Notes: a model not told the origin generated them from the letters alone. DNA of 64,000 bases from Voacanga thouarsii (GCA_026120185.1 JANUWF010002356.1:930001-994000); one strand, 5' to 3'. Positions 21,101 to 33,656 are shown, numbered from the stretch's first letter. Translations and numbers: made by a program.

Positions 21101-24100
21101 CATATTTTGAATGAAATAACCAACTTTATTCCCTTTCTGGATTCAAGCCTGGGTGCATAGCTAGTCTGTTTTGCTAAAATCATGAAGTAACAAAATCTCA
21201 TCCCTCAATGTTCTCTCCAGAAGCATCTTTTGAGGAGGCTGTTTCTTCTAGTCAAACCCTCTCCCCCTCTTTCTCCTTCCAAAAAGAGAAAATAAAAAGT
21301 ACAGTTTACTGTGGATGTTTCTCTTCTTGTTGTTTTATTAGTAAACCAATTTATTAAAATGATGCTGTAAACCTGAAAAAGACCAAAACACCATTTGCCG
21401 CAACCATCTAAGATGAAAAATATTAAGTTAAAAAAAAAACACAATTTCTACCAGGGAAAAATCAACTGTAAGAGAAAATCTGGCTGAGCTAAGCATCAAT
21501 TTTGGCAAATGCTAGTGGTTATATACTGAGCAGTTTGTAATCTGATATGGTAATAAGCAGTATAACTACGATTAAATCCACTAAAAAGACAATGATAAAA
21601 ATTGCAGACACTTACAGGTTGGACATGGTGCAGATCACTTCGTCCATTCGCATACACCAGGTTATTGTGTGGAACAAATTTAACAGGTGTAGAAGAACGA
21701 TAGGCAAAAGAAGTAATATCCGTTTCTGGCTCTGCAGTTGCAATTGGTACAGTGGGTGATGGGTCTGGCATGTTAGTGATACTTGCCAATGTTGTGACAG
21801 CAGGAAGGGTTGTGGTCCTCTGGTGCACAGGTGATGGAGAAAAAATCTTTGCTCTGGGGTTGAGCTTAGATTCCTGAGATGAATAAGGCCATAACATCAC
21901 AAACATTAAGGAGTTTCATCCAACATTTCCATCCAACTAGTTAAAACACAAAAGGAGATGAATCACCATCTAACTAGTTTCAGCAATTTGAAAGAAGGAT
22001 AAATGTGAATGAGAAAGAAAATACCATCAACACTCGTATAGCTATCTTTTGGTCTTCCGGATAGAGAGAAAGAGAAGGGCATGATGACAATTAAACCACC
22101 AGTGAAGAAGAATAAAAATTGAATAATATTTTACATCTTGGAGTATGCATTCCTTCTCTATTCACATTGAACACCAATTGGCTTTTTGAGTCATTGTAAG
22201 CTCTAAGCTCTACACTTCTCGAATTTGAATGACATCTTAATCATTAACCCAAAAAGAAAAGGCAAAAGAAAACCTCCTATTCCTATTGAAAAATAACAGC
22301 ATATGCTTCTCAAAATTCAATAAACAATAGTATAAACATAACATCTTGAACAACAGAGCAATGAACACCATATTAACTTAATAATTAGACCACATTAACC
22401 CAAAAAGAAAAGGCAAAAGAAAACCTCCTATTCCTATTGAAAAATAACAGCATATGCTTCTCAAAATTCAATAAACAATAGTATAAACATAACATCTTGA
22501 ACAACAGAGCAATGAACACCATATTAACTTAATAATTAGACCACCAAAAAAATGTCCTTAACAAGAACTGTGCCTGCTGAAAGGATGATTAAAAAGTACT
22601 CCCTCTGTCCCACTAAAATTGATAGTGGTTGATTTGGCACGATATTTTATGTAAAAGTAAAAGTTATGATATAATATAATATAATAAAAATGAGAAATAT
22701 GTAGGTCCTACAATACTTTATGTCAAATCTAAGTATATAAAAATAATATATGTGGAGTATATTGATTATTTTATAATAAATTGTATAACAAAAACTTTCC
22801 TTTTAAGGAAAGTGTCAAATTTTTTAGGATAGCCCAAAATAGTAAGTAGGTTAATTCTATTGGGACGGAGGTAGTAATTCAGAAGACTGGCATTGTCTTT
22901 TCTATGTAATCACTGAAATTTTCTAATTGTATGCACTTTACCGTATTAGTTTGACCATGCTTTGAATTTTTCAGAGGCACTACTTGGGTTGAAGTAGATG
23001 ACAAACTGAGGCCCAATTCTGAGGTGCAAGCAGAAACACTGGAGGAAAGAACAGCTGAAGACCGAGTCTCTTGACACTTGTCTGAAGTGTGTCTCTCATG
23101 GCTTTGATCCTCAGCTCTGACCACAGCAGAAGAAACATGACTTGGCAACTCATTCGTATTTGTTTCCATGCTAATGTCCTCAGAGGAAATTGCTTCACAA
23201 ACATCAACTGCAGGCAAGAATAAAAAACTGACTTTCCAAAATGAAATTTAAACTGAGGTATGATGTCATATAACACAGAGTCAAGATCAATGCCTCATTG
23301 GAAACAGAACATTCAAATTGTGTTCCAGCAACATTCATTCAGTGAAAAGGATTAGAGATTCAGCTGTCTAATAGGCTAGAATTAGTAAAGTTGTATCCAC
23401 ATATACCATAGAGAGTAAGAACAATTCTCTGACAGATTCCATATAGAAGTTGAATACTAAAGGATTAAGTACCTATCAAATTCCAAAAAGCAGGATTAAA
23501 TAACTAGCAAATTCCAAAAATCAATAGCTCTCATAAAAAAGACTGGTTAATGTAGCTTAGTATCATTCAAATTACTACATCTTTCTACTCCAATTTCACA
23601 ATTATCTAAAGCGTGTTTTAGACAGATATGTGATTTGCAGATGAAGAGATGTATGCATAACACCACTCCCCAAATCCAACACCAGGGATCCTCCGTCTCA
23701 ATACGACTAATTTACATGCAATGACAAGCCATGATCATTGCACATAAATAAGATTCATAATTTCATTGATCAACTCAGAGCCAGCAATCAAGAAATGTAA
23801 GAACTTACAGCTTGTTCGTGAGCCTTTAACTTCATTAGCCTGTAGAACAGTAAGAAAAATCACAATATCAGAATTTAAGAAAATATATAAACCCACATTT
23901 AAAATAAAAGATACAGCTTGCAGTTACGTTAACATACTGTTTGCCCATTTTGCGCATCAGGCCCCTTTCCAATGTCACTGGGATTTCCCTGTAAGCTTTC
24001 TCCACCATGTCTGTTCACAGTTATTGATGGGGAACTTTTTGGTTGAATAAAGTAATTTTACTTCTTGAGATGGAAAATGGAAATAACACTTTTTAAGTAA

Positions 24101-26258
24101 CTCAAAAGCACTGATTCACATATTTGAGAGAAAGGAAGGGGGGGGGGCAGACCAGAATTTTGTGGGAAAAAAGTTCTTAGATGATCACAAAGTAGAGATA
24201 GGTCACATGAAGTATAATAAAAGATGCTTCCTATCAAAATTGCAGAACAAAGCTAAAGCACCACAGTGCAGCGTAAAAAACCAGCAATCACTAATTTGTA
24301 AATTGTCTAGAATATCTGCACGCTCGTTGTGGACAACAAAGAATATCAATGGTCCACAATGGGACCTTGGCATATCAATGGTCGACAAACATGTCAAAGA
24401 AAGTAAAAGAACATACCTCCCATTAGCTGAAACAGGTAAAGCCTCTTCCTTCTGTGTTCCAAAACAAAAAGAAATCAATACAACAATATTCACAATATAA
24501 CATCTTAGAGTCTAGATATGACTAGCTAGTGTGGTTGTGCGGATTTATGGAAGGTGAGTTTGCCCAAAGGCAAACATCAGTAGCAGAAGTGTCACCTATC
24601 ACGTATATTATATTTGCTTGACAAGTCACATGGAAAAAAGCATTTCATTCTTGAGGCCAAAAACACTCTGGAGTAAAATTTTACCTTGTCCAAAATTGGG
24701 TCATCTGATTTCCCATTTTCAACCTCCAACGAATTGTTTGGTGCAGACTCATTAAGAAAACCATTCCCAAACAAATCCAAACGCCTGCATATGACAATGC
24801 AAAGGTGATGGTAGGAAAAAAAAAAAATGGAAGCGAAGAACGTCATATTAACGTTTACAAGTTCTAAAGAAGAACACCAAAACCAGTAAGTTTTCCATAT
24901 TCTACTATTTATAAATTCTAAAAACTTACACAAAAAGTAATATTCCATATCCTCATAAAACAATCTCATTTCCACAAAGGCCATTCTAGAATGCAGAAAC
25001 AGGACAAAGCATTATATACAACACTTTCCATAGAAGCCAACAAATTAGGGGAAAAAAAGACACGAGGCGAATAAAGTGCAAGTCAAATTCAAAGGAGCTG
25101 TTTCCAGACCCACAGTAGATACCAGTTGTAACAACTCCAAACCTGAAAGACCAAAACCTAAAGTATAATTAAGTCTCAGATAAAACCATTGTCGTGACAT
25201 TTCCGGTTCGAATTGTCTATCAATCAGTTCCATGTTAGCAATGAATGGACAAGTGCAATACTCTCGGTGAGTCAAAGAAATCATGGCATCAAAAAGTTCT
25301 AGGAGTATTGCGATACCTTGTGTAATTAATGCACTTCTTTTCTTTGCGAGATACGACAGAATTTGATCCATTTTCCTCCCTTTCCTGATGTCCATTCTCA
25401 GAAACAATGCCAGCTGTAGCACCAACATCATCTGCCCCAACTTTTCCAGAGATACCTTTAGCTGAAAGTAATACTTCCTAAGCATACAACACCAACAAAA
25501 CAGAAAGGTTCATCTAACTTGAATCACACAAATAAATCAAGAAATCACCAATTCGTTAAAAAATAAATTACAACATACCTTGGCAACAACTTGAACGAGA
25601 TCTTCTGATAAAATTATAAGTGTCTCTATCAATCTTCCATTTGCTATATTTGCCATTCGATTCCCCTTTTTGATCATCCTTGCTTTCTTCAATACAATAG
25701 CTAAACCAGAGATAAATAAATAAATAAAAAGTGAAAAAACATTATTCCAAGTTATTACCAATTCCAGAAAACAAATAGTTATTTCACCAATGGCAACATT
25801 TTACTGTTGAACAAAATAAACTGAACTCAAAGTTATAGACGTTCGCTAAAGTTGTGAACTTTTGAATTCTGTCACCAAGGAAAACCACAAAAAATCAAAT
25901 TCTGACATCAGTAATCTTGCAAATAAAAATAAAGTTCAAGGCCAATCCTTCAAAACAGCCAGGGAGACAATCTTATACAAAAAATAAAACCCACAAAAGA
26001 TTTCACGTAATAATCAAAACCCATAAATGAATTAAGAAATACTAAAAATTGATAACAGATATATATGCCATCTTACCCACCATAATCATCGTCAACACAA
26101 GCAGTGTGGAATATTCCAGAATAAATCGAGCCGTCCTTGACGTGCACATCTACTGGAAGACCAATGATACACATGGTAGCAAAGAGCAAAGCATCACTGA
26201 GCGAATCTGAGATTGCGTTTTCTTCCCCTGGGAAAAATGCCCCATTTCCGTAACCCAT
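18176..26258 (-). CDS. Ataxin-2-like SM-domain protein with PAM2 motif, 554 aa
   Basis: Thirteen exons, transcribed right to left: 26081-26258, 25579-25700, 25317-25477, 24685-24784, 24417-24451, 23938-24034, 23809-23839, 22942-23207, 21616-21873, 19687-19788, 19518-19568, 19067-19157 and 18176-18348. All joins are GT-AG and in phase. Residues about 17-100 form an ataxin-2 type SM domain (FATMCIIGLPVDVHVKDGS, then IVLKKARMIKKG and ETLIILSEDLVQVVAK). Exon 9 opens with a PAM2 motif at residues 333-343 (KLNPRAKIFSP), which binds the MLLE domain of poly(A)-binding protein. The rest is Ser/Pro/Gln-rich. I see no LsmAD domain, unlike Arabidopsis CID3/CID4 as I remember them. Expected role: cytoplasmic mRNA regulation with PABP. 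Small exons 5 and 7 are the least certain. Confidence 0.85.
18692..18821. repeat. Two-copy tandem repeat, period 65 bp
   Basis: The unit beginning CTAAAGGACAAATCAAACTA occurs at 18692 and 18757 with essentially identical copies. It lies in the last intron of the ataxin-2-like gene. The near identity implies a recent duplication. Confidence 0.85.
19877..20027. repeat. Two-copy tandem repeat, period 61 bp, second copy interrupted
   Basis: The unit GTAAATATGGGGGTTATTTT to ATTCATTCTTA starts at 19877 and 19938. The second copy carries an insertion of about 30 bases near ACTTTTTGCCTTTTTTCCCC. It is in an intron of the ataxin-2-like gene. Confidence 0.75.
20515..20802. repeat. Two-copy tandem repeat, period 144 bp
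   Basis: Copies begin at 20515 and 20659 with CCCTTTTAAAGAATTGGTAT and differ at only a few bases (for example GCACACTCC versus GCACCCTCC). Located in a 1.8-kb intron of the ataxin-2-like gene. Confidence 0.85.
22243..22542. repeat. Two-copy tandem repeat, period 150 bp
   Basis: Copies begin at 22243 and 22393 with ATTAACCCAAAAAGAAAAGG and look identical over almost all their length. They lie in the same intron as the MITE at 22599. Confidence 0.88.
22599..22871. mobile_element. Stowaway MITE, 273 bp
   Basis: Classic Stowaway ends: CTCCCTCTGTCCCACTAAAA at the left and, on the opposite strand, CTACCTCCGTCCCAATAGAA at the right. TA flanks are at 22597-22598 and 22872-22873. It is inserted in the intron between exons 8 and 9 of the ataxin-2-like gene. 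No coding capacity. Confidence 0.85.
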
Positions 26259-26715
26259 GTCTACAATCTTGCTAGATTCTTGAGCCCTCTCTGTTATCTA
26301 TATCTGTGTCTATGTATATACCTATAGAGATACAGAAAACGTATAAAATATGAAAAAGAGTGATCCAGGGGTTGCCACAGAGATCTGAAGAGGGAAGAGA
26401 GTGGTGGTGCCTTTGCTTTGTTGTTGTTTTCCGCAGTCTGGAAGAGAATCAAGAACAACAAAACCTCAAAAGCATGCGTTTTTTACGAACTATTGTTTGG
26501 GCAATGTTTTCTATTTTTACTTACATGCCCCTTTATTTGGGTACATTTGTATTACTACCCCTCTAATAGGGCTATCTCTTAGTTTTGACCACAGGTCTTC
26601 TAGAACATTCTTTTGTCCACTCCTAGGTTAGATTCCTTCATTTATACTATTTTTACGACATTATTGTTTTATTTTTTATTTGTAAATAATATTAGGGAAA
26701 GTAAATAGTAGCTTT
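26259..26715 (-). promoter_or_regulatory. Upstream region of the ataxin-2-like gene
   Basis: This 457-bp stretch lies between the ataxin-2-like ATG and the LTR of a copia element, so it holds the remaining proximal promoter and 5'-UTR. I see no clear TATA box on the minus strand. Plus-strand open frames here are antisense by-products. Confidence 0.5.
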
Positions 26716-27029
26716 TGTGATTTTGATTCAAAATAGAATTAGTAAATATAAAATTATAAAGTAAAGATATTAGAAGAAGAGAGAAAAGAGAGAATCGCTT
26801 ACATACGATTTCATTGATTGTTCGGTTATTTACATATGACCCTATTTATAAAGGTTTCGATATAGAATCTGAAAGGTTACAGAATCTGAAAGGTTAAGAA
26901 ATAAATTTAATAACCTTAAAAATGAATAGTTACAATATACAAAGAGTCACATTATCTTTAAGATAACGAACAGTCACTTACTATTGTTAAGAAGATGACC
27001 AGCCACTTAACCTTTCATATTTCATAACA
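26716..27029 (-). repeat. 3' LTR of the first copia element
   Basis: Shares long stretches with 32033-32330, such as AATAAATTTAATAACCTTAA and AGAGTCACATTATCTT. It contains an extra 16-bp direct repeat (CAGAATCTGAAAGGTT-like) absent from the other LTR. Confidence 0.85.
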
Positions 27030-27462
27030 CTCCCCCTTGGATGTTCATTTTCAACCACTTCGAAAAATGCCTCATTAAAAACCTTCATAGGAAAAACCAT
27101 GTGGGATAAAAACCTAGTGAAGGAAAATGGTACACTTTCCATTCTGGAGGGAATACTGCCTCATTAAAAACCTGACTAAGAAAAAACTCAATAGGAAAAA
27201 ATCTTAATTAGGAAAAAATAGTACAGTATACATACTCCCTCTCTTAATAACATCTTCAAGATGCCTTTATATCTTTCAACCGACGCATTCCAATTCTATG
27301 TACTAATTTTTCAAATGAAGTAGTCGGCAATTCCTTAGTAAGTAAATTTGCCAGATTATCATATGATCGAATCTGTTGCGCATCAATTTTATCTTTCTTC
27401 TGTAGTTCGTGAGTAAAGAAAAATTTTGGTGAAATATATTTTGTCTTATCTCCTTTAATATA

Positions 27463-28738
27463 TCAACCTCTTAATTGAATTATACAAGCTGCATTATCTT
27501 CATAAAGAGGTGTTGGAATTTCCGTTTCAGAAGGTAATCTACAATTTTCTCGGATATAATGGATCATTGATCTCAACCACACGTATTCTCGGCTTGCCTC
27601 GTGAATAGCTATAATTTCAGTATGATTAGAAGAAGTAGCTGCTATAGATTGTTTTGTAGAACGCCATGATATAGTAGTACTACCACGTAAATAAATAACC
27701 AGTTTGAGAATGTGCTTTATGTGGATCGGATAAATAACCAGCATCAGCATATCCAATCAACATTAGACTGGTTCTATTTGAATAAAATAATCCAAGATCC
27801 ATTGTTCCTTGGAGATATCTTAGGACATGTTTAATCCCATTCCAATGTCGACGTATTGGGGAAGAACATAATCTTGCTAATAAATTCACATAAAATGTTA
27901 TATCAGGTCTAGTATTATTAGCAAGGTACATCAATGCGCCAATTGCACTGAGATACGGTACTTCAGGACCAAGTAGTTCTTCATTATCTTCCCGAGGTCA
28001 AAAATGATCTTTATTTATATCTAACGACCTCACGACCATTGGAGAACTTAATACATGTGATTTGTCCATGTAAAACCTTTTAAGAACTTTGGTTGTATAT
28101 GTTGATTGATGAATAAAAATACCATCTTCCATACACTCAATTTGTAAACTAAGACAAAACTTGGTTCTGCCAAAATCCTTAACTTCAAATTCTTACTTCA
28201 GGCTATTTCTTACCTTTTGGAGTTCTTCTGGAGTTCCAATAATGTTAATATCATCAACATAATAGCAAGTATCACAAAACCAAATCCAGATTTCTTAATA
28301 AAAATACATAGACATAGTGGATCATTTTTATATCCTGATTTCAATAAATATTCACTAAGACGATTATCTCACATGCGTCCAGATTGCTTTAAACCATATA
28401 ATGACTTTTATAATTGAATGGAATAATTTCCACGAGGGTTAGAATTATATACTTCAGGCATATTAAATCCTTCTGGGATTTTCATATAAATATTATTATC
28501 AAGGTTCCCATATAAATAAGCAGTCACAACATCTATTAGACGCATGTCAATCTTTTCACGTACTACTAGACTCACAAGGTATCGGAGTTAATTACATCCA
28601 CTACAGGTGAATATGTTTCATCGTAATCAATACCTGATTTTTGCGAAAAACCTTGTGCCGCAAGTTGTGCTTTATATCTTACGACTTCATTATTTTCATT
28701 TCGCTTTCGCACAAATACCCATTTATAACTAATTGATT
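27463..28738 (-). pseudogene. Reverse transcriptase and RNase H remnant, copia 1
   Basis: The minus strand encodes a YYVDDINIIG segment near 28240-28265, the copia reverse transcriptase active-site motif. Downstream come NNTRPDITFYVNLLAR and the RNase H block with QSIAATSSNHTEIIAIHEA and YEDNAACI. The frame is broken by stops and shifts, including one shortly after the YVDD motif, so it cannot give a working polymerase. Confidence 0.85.
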
Positions 28739-30310
28739 TTACACATTCTGGTTTCGGACTACAGGTAAAAAAACCTCACGCTTTGCAAGTGAATTTAACT
28801 CCGATTGAATCACATATTTCCATTTTGGCCAATCATTTCTATGACGATCTTCAACTAATGTTAGTTTAAGATCCTCATTATCTTTTAACACTTCAAGTGC
28901 TATATTGCATGTAAAAATATCATCAACAGTTATTTCCGTCCGATTCCAACTTCTACCAGAAGTTATATAATTAATGGGCATCTCACTATTCTGTTCACTA
29001 TTTTCAGATATTTGGATCTTTTCATCAATTTCCACTTGATCCATTTTTCCTAATTCTTCAATTGGATCATTCTGATCATTTAATCCTCTTTTCTTTCGAT
29101 GATTTTTATCTTTTGAACCAATGGGTTGTCCACGTTTCTGACATGTTTTTGATTCAGTAGCTATAGGAATTGTATTTTGTCCTGCTAAGACTTCTATCCG
29201 AATATGAGCATTTATAGTTGGAATATGCGATTTAGTTACCCTTGTAGAGTCAGCAAAAGAATTTGGCAGTTGATTTGCAAGTCTTTGCAAATGAATAATC
29301 TTTTGAACTTCTAGTTCACTTGCGCTTGTGCGCGGATCTAAATAATTCAATGATGTTATCCAGGCAAGCTCATTTTTATGTGGTTTATGTTCTCCTCCTA
29401 ATTTAGGAAACAAAATTTCATCAAAATGACAATCAGCAAATCTTGTTGTGAATACATTACCTGTCAATGGTTCAACGTATCTACTTATAGAAGGAGAAAC
29501 ATATCCAACATATATCCCCAACCTTCTTTAAGGACCCATTTTAGTGTGTTGATTTGGTATTATTGGTACATATACAGCACACCCAAAAATTCTCAAATGA
29601 GCAATATTTTACTCGGAACTAAAAGCCAATTGTAAGGGAGAAAATTTATGATAACTTGTTGGTCTTATGCGCACAAGTGTTGCAGCATGCAAAATAACAT
29701 GTCCCCAAACAGTTATAGAGAGATTTGTTCTCATTAATAACGGTTTAGCAATTAATTGTAACCGTTTAATGAATGATTCAGCTAGACCATTTTGAGTATG
29801 AACATGAGCTACTAGATGTTCAATAATAATGCCAATTGACATGCAATAAGTATCAAAGGCTTGGAAGGAATATTCTCCAACATTATCTAGACGGATCCTT
29901 TTGATAGGATAATCTGAAAATTGCGCTCTTAAGCGAATTATTTGGGCAAGTAATCTCGCAAACGCCAGGTTGCGAGTTAATAATAAACTAACATGCGACC
30001 ATCGGGTCGATGCATCAATTAAAATCATAAAATATTTGAATTGCCCACATGGTGGATTAATTGGTCCACATATATCACAATGAATTCTTTCTAGAAATAC
30101 TGGAGACTCAAATTTCACTTTTGTTGGAGATGGTTTAATAGCCAATTTCCCTTGAGAACATGCAGCACATGAAAATTTATCAAATGTCAAAATCCTTTAA
30201 CTTTTCAAAGGATGACCATGTATATTTTTAATTGTCTTTCGTATCATAATAACTCTTGGATGACCCAAATGGTCATGCCAAATGATAAATGTAGCAGAAT
30301 CAGTAAACTT
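28739..30310 (-). pseudogene. Integrase remnant, copia 1
   Basis: The zinc-binding end is recognisable (CAACSQGK at the right), followed by catalytic-core landmarks: HCDICGPI, RLDNVGEY and QNGLAESF hold the D, D and E positions. The C-terminal GIYVGY block lies at the start of the 28739-29521 frame. The two long open pieces (28739-29521 and 29609-30190) are in different frames, so the gene is broken. Confidence 0.85.
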
Positions 30311-30772
30311 CTAATTTACTGAATGATGCACTTCAATTGTATGGATTTTTGTGCTATATAGGCCAGATGAAAGAGATGGTAGCTTTTCTAATACAGATTT
30401 CTTACCTGACATTATTTGAGTAATACGGAGATACTCAAAACTATTTTCTTCCATTGTCTCAATGTGATATCCATTTCGGCGAATATCTTTAAAACTTAAT
30501 AAATTTATTCGAGATTTGGAAGAAACTAATGTTTTAGGAATAATAATATTTGTTCCTCCGAGTAATACAATATTAGCTCTTCTAGAGCTTTCAATTAATT
30601 TTACATGACTACTTATAGTATTAATATTTGTTTCTTCCATTTGCAGGTAAGAGAAATATTTTCTATCTTTCAATATGGTGTGTGTTGTACCACTATCAAT
30701 TAGGAACATATCTTTAATGCCACTTTTGTATCCAATAAGTGAAATAATAGCCATCTGGGTATAATACAACAT
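30311..30772 (-). pseudogene. Aspartic protease remnant, copia 1
   Basis: The minus-strand frame contains FLIDSGTTHTI, the copia protease active-site motif (D-S-G), followed by a typical INLLSFKDIRRNGYHIET region. It is open over 153 codons but cut off from the gag and integrase frames. Confidence 0.8.
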
Positions 30773-30879
30773 CTATAAATTTAAATACTCAAACAATAAA
30801 AACTTTAAACGCTAATTACTATCACAATGCAAAAAATATAAAATATAAAAGAAACATATTAAAAGTAAACATCACCAAT

Positions 30880-31819
30880 CAAATGCTCAATTCTTCCTTT
30901 AGGATGCTCAAATAAATTAGTCACGTCTTTCTTATTAATAGATGCCTGATACAGATCAACAAGGTGTTTTGTCATACGATAGGTACGGGACCAATGACTT
31001 TTCATGCCACAGCGATAACATTTATCTTCATAATTTTTAGGAATAACATAATTTCCGTTTCCTCTCTCGTTAGTTTTTTGCCACTTCTAGTGGTTGTAAT
31101 TATTTTTCGTAACTCTATTTTGACTATTGCGATCATAATGAATATTTTTATCACGACCATATATACGTCTACGGCTACGACCACGACCTCTTTTAGGGCC
31201 AAAATTACGAGTTCTAACATCATTCACCTTTGGAAATGGAGTAGAACCTGTTGGTCGAGTTTCATGATTTTTCATTAATAGCTAATTATTTTGCTCAGTT
31301 GCGAAAAGATAAAATATCAATTCTTCATACTTCTTGAATCCCTTTTCTCGATATTGCTGTTACAGGAGCATATTCGAGGCATAAAAGTAGAGAAAATTTT
31401 TCTAATATATTATTATCAGTAATATTTTCTCCACACAATTTTAGCTGCAAGATAATTTTAAAAATAATAGAATTATATTTATTAACGGATTTAAAATCTT
31501 ATAATCGCAAGTACATCCAGTTATACCGTGTCTTTGGAAGGACGACCATCTTCTGGTGATCAAATCTTTTTTTCAAATTAGTTCACAAAATAAGTGAATT
31601 TTTCACGGTAAAGTATTTAACCTTTAAGTCATCATGAAGATGATGGTGGAGAAAAATCATAACTTTAACATCATTTTGTGATGATGATGGATTTCCTTCT
31701 ACAATGGTATCTGCCAGACTCATTGCAGTTAAATGCATTTAAGTATCTAGTATCCAAGATAAATAGTTTTTCCCAATAACATCAAGAGTTGTAAACTCAA
31801 GTTTGGTGAAATTTGCCAT
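30880..31819 (-). pseudogene. Gag remnant, copia 1
   Basis: The minus strand from an ATG at 31819 reads MANFTKLEFTTLDVIGKNYL, a typical copia Gag start, with several in-frame stops later. A zinc-knuckle relic near 31003-31020 reads CYRCGMKSHWSRTY, in which the last metal-binding Cys is replaced by Tyr. A basic RGRGRSRRR stretch precedes it. Confidence 0.8.
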
Positions 31820-32032
31820 GTGAATACAAAATCAAATAGGAAAAGTACTTACATTCATCTTTTGTTCTAGAAAACTTAAAAAACAAACAAAACATCTTGA
31901 TTGCATGGATCGAGAGAGAATTTCGATGGTGTTGGCTTGGTTATCACCTTCAATAGAACAACTTCAGTAGTGTCACCGTGACTATAACCTTCAGTAAAAC
32001 AATTTCGGTAGAGTCTCGTGCTGATAACATGT

Positions 32033-32330
32033 TGTGAACTTGATTCAAAATAGAATCAGTAAATATAAAACTGTAAAGTAAAGATATTGGAAGAAGAGAG
32101 AAAATAGAGAATCGCTTAGATACGATTTCATTGATTATTCGTTTGTTTATTTATAACCTCTATTTATAGAGGTTTCGATATAAAATTTGACAAGCTAAGA
32201 AATAAATTTAATAACCTTAAAAATGAAGAGTTACAGTATACGAAGAGTCACATTATCTTCAAGATAACGAACATTCACTTATTATTGTTAAGAAAATAAA
32301 CAACCTCTTAACATTTTATATTTCATAACA
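32033..32330 (-). repeat. 5' LTR of the first copia element
   Basis: Partner of 26716-27029, 298 bp. Its inner edge is followed on the minus strand by the presumed primer-binding site. Confidence 0.85.
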
Positions 32331-32582
32331 TAACTAGATTGAGTTGAATTTGTAAAAATATAATAAAAAATTATTAAATATGTGAAGTAGCATGAATCCA
32401 AATAGAAAAAAAGAAAAAAATACAATGTATTGTGAATATATAATAAGTTTTAAAAAATAAAAATATATAATATAATAATTTTTAAATTAAAGTGATTTTG
32501 AATCAAGATGAGAATTCTAATTCAAATATACCTTTATGAACTTATACATAAATCATACTTTTAAATGTCATTTATTTTGTTC

Positions 32583-32685
32583 GAATTTAAATATTAATTT
32601 TGTATTGAAATTTTAATATAATTTGAAATTTTAATATAATTTAAAATTATATTAAAATTTCAATACAAATTTAATATTTAAATTC
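32583..32685. repeat. Near-perfect inverted repeat with 42-bp arms
   Basis: The left arm starts GAATTTAAATATTAATTTTG. The right arm, read on the other strand, starts GAATTTAAATATTAAATTTG. The arms continue with the same TATTGAAATTTTAATATAAT, with about one mismatch, around a spacer of about 20 bases. RNA from this region could fold into a long hairpin, though the sequence is almost entirely A/T. Confidence 0.8.
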
Positions 32686-32697
32686 AGACGGATAAAT

Positions 32698-32700
<3 letters not shown>

Positions 32701-32736
<36 letters not shown>
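32701..32736. repeat. TA microsatellite
   Basis: Eighteen uninterrupted TA units. Its length is likely variable between individuals. Confidence 0.95.
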
Positions 32737-32739
<3 letters not shown>

Positions 32740-33656
32740 GACTATATAATTTATCTTGATATGTCTTATACTATATTAATTTTTATACAGTATATATAAT
32801 ATATATTCATGTCGAGTATATTATATTATAATATATGTTATGCTAGTTCATAACTAATAAATTAATTCTGTTTAATATTATATAAGATTTTAATTTTTGT
32901 TGTTATCAGCAATGATGAAATTTATTGCAATTAATATTTAATTAGGTGATATAAACAATTGTTTTTATTGCATACTATGAATTTTAGCTTGGCAAAATAT
33001 ATTAATGAAAAAAACATTTAAACATTTTGCCAAAATATGATTTTTAATCAAGATTATATGAAATTTAAAATCACTCAATAAGTATTTTAATTATTTATTT
33101 ATTATCGTATTATTATTATAATTGACAATTCAATTAAAAACAATTATAAATATAAATGACAAAAAAGTTTTTCATTAGATACATTATTTAATTTTATATT
33201 TGTATAAATTAATATTTATTTAATTTTAAATTTGAATTTTTTTGTTTAAATTAATATATATTTAATGAAATTAAATATAAATATATTTCATCAATATTAT
33301 TTAGTTTTAAATTGCTAACCGAAATACAAATCTATTTAAAATTTTTATAATTTAGTAAAATATTTTAATAAAAAATTATCATCTTATCACATTAGATCAA
33401 TATTTTTCGAAAATTACAAAATTTAGGCTTTTTATTAATTTTTTCATATTTTTGGAGATTGGTCCCATAATTCCAATTCCCCGATTAGAAGGAAATATAT
33501 ACATATAAATAAACAAACAAACAAATAAATAAATAAATAAAAATTCTAAACTGATTATCAATTTTTTTTTTTTTTCAAATGGACCTTTTTTATTCATAAA
33601 CCCTCGAACCCAGTACCCCACTGTTTTTCTCCTTTCTGGAGAAAATATCAAGCCTA

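Larger units (their letters stand above)
26716..32330 (-). mobile_element. Decayed Ty1/copia LTR retrotransposon, 5.6 kb
   Basis: Direct repeats at 26716-27029 and 32033-32330 begin with TG and end with CA when read from the minus strand. Just inside the left LTR the minus strand reads CCAAGGGGGAG, a polypurine tract. Just inside the right LTR it reads ATGTTATCAGCACGAG, a plausible tRNA-Met type primer-binding site. Internal remnants run gag, protease, integrase, reverse transcriptase, RNase H in copia order on the minus strand, with stops and frameshifts. No matching target duplication is visible (GCTTT versus TAACT), and the LTRs differ at many positions, so the insertion is old. It sits between two divergently transcribed genes. 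Confidence 0.88.
32331..33656. other. Very AT-rich spacer upstream of RH32
   Basis: Mostly A/T with no genes. It includes the inverted repeat at 32583-32685 and the TA microsatellite at 32701-32736. The first 200 bp resemble the repeat at 38630-38831 in wording (GATTGAGTTGAATTTG versus GATTGAGATGAGTTTG), suggesting an old MITE relic. Confidence 0.55.

Noticed and set aside
26360..26631. Plus-strand frames ahead of the ataxin-2-like gene
   Set aside because: They are antisense to the 5' region of that gene, overlap each other in two frames and show no domain.
26711..32335. Target-site duplication for the first copia element
   Set aside because: The five bases outside each LTR (GCTTT and TAACT) do not match. 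The LTR borders are supported by the polypurine tract and primer-binding site, so the duplication was lost to mutation or recombination.
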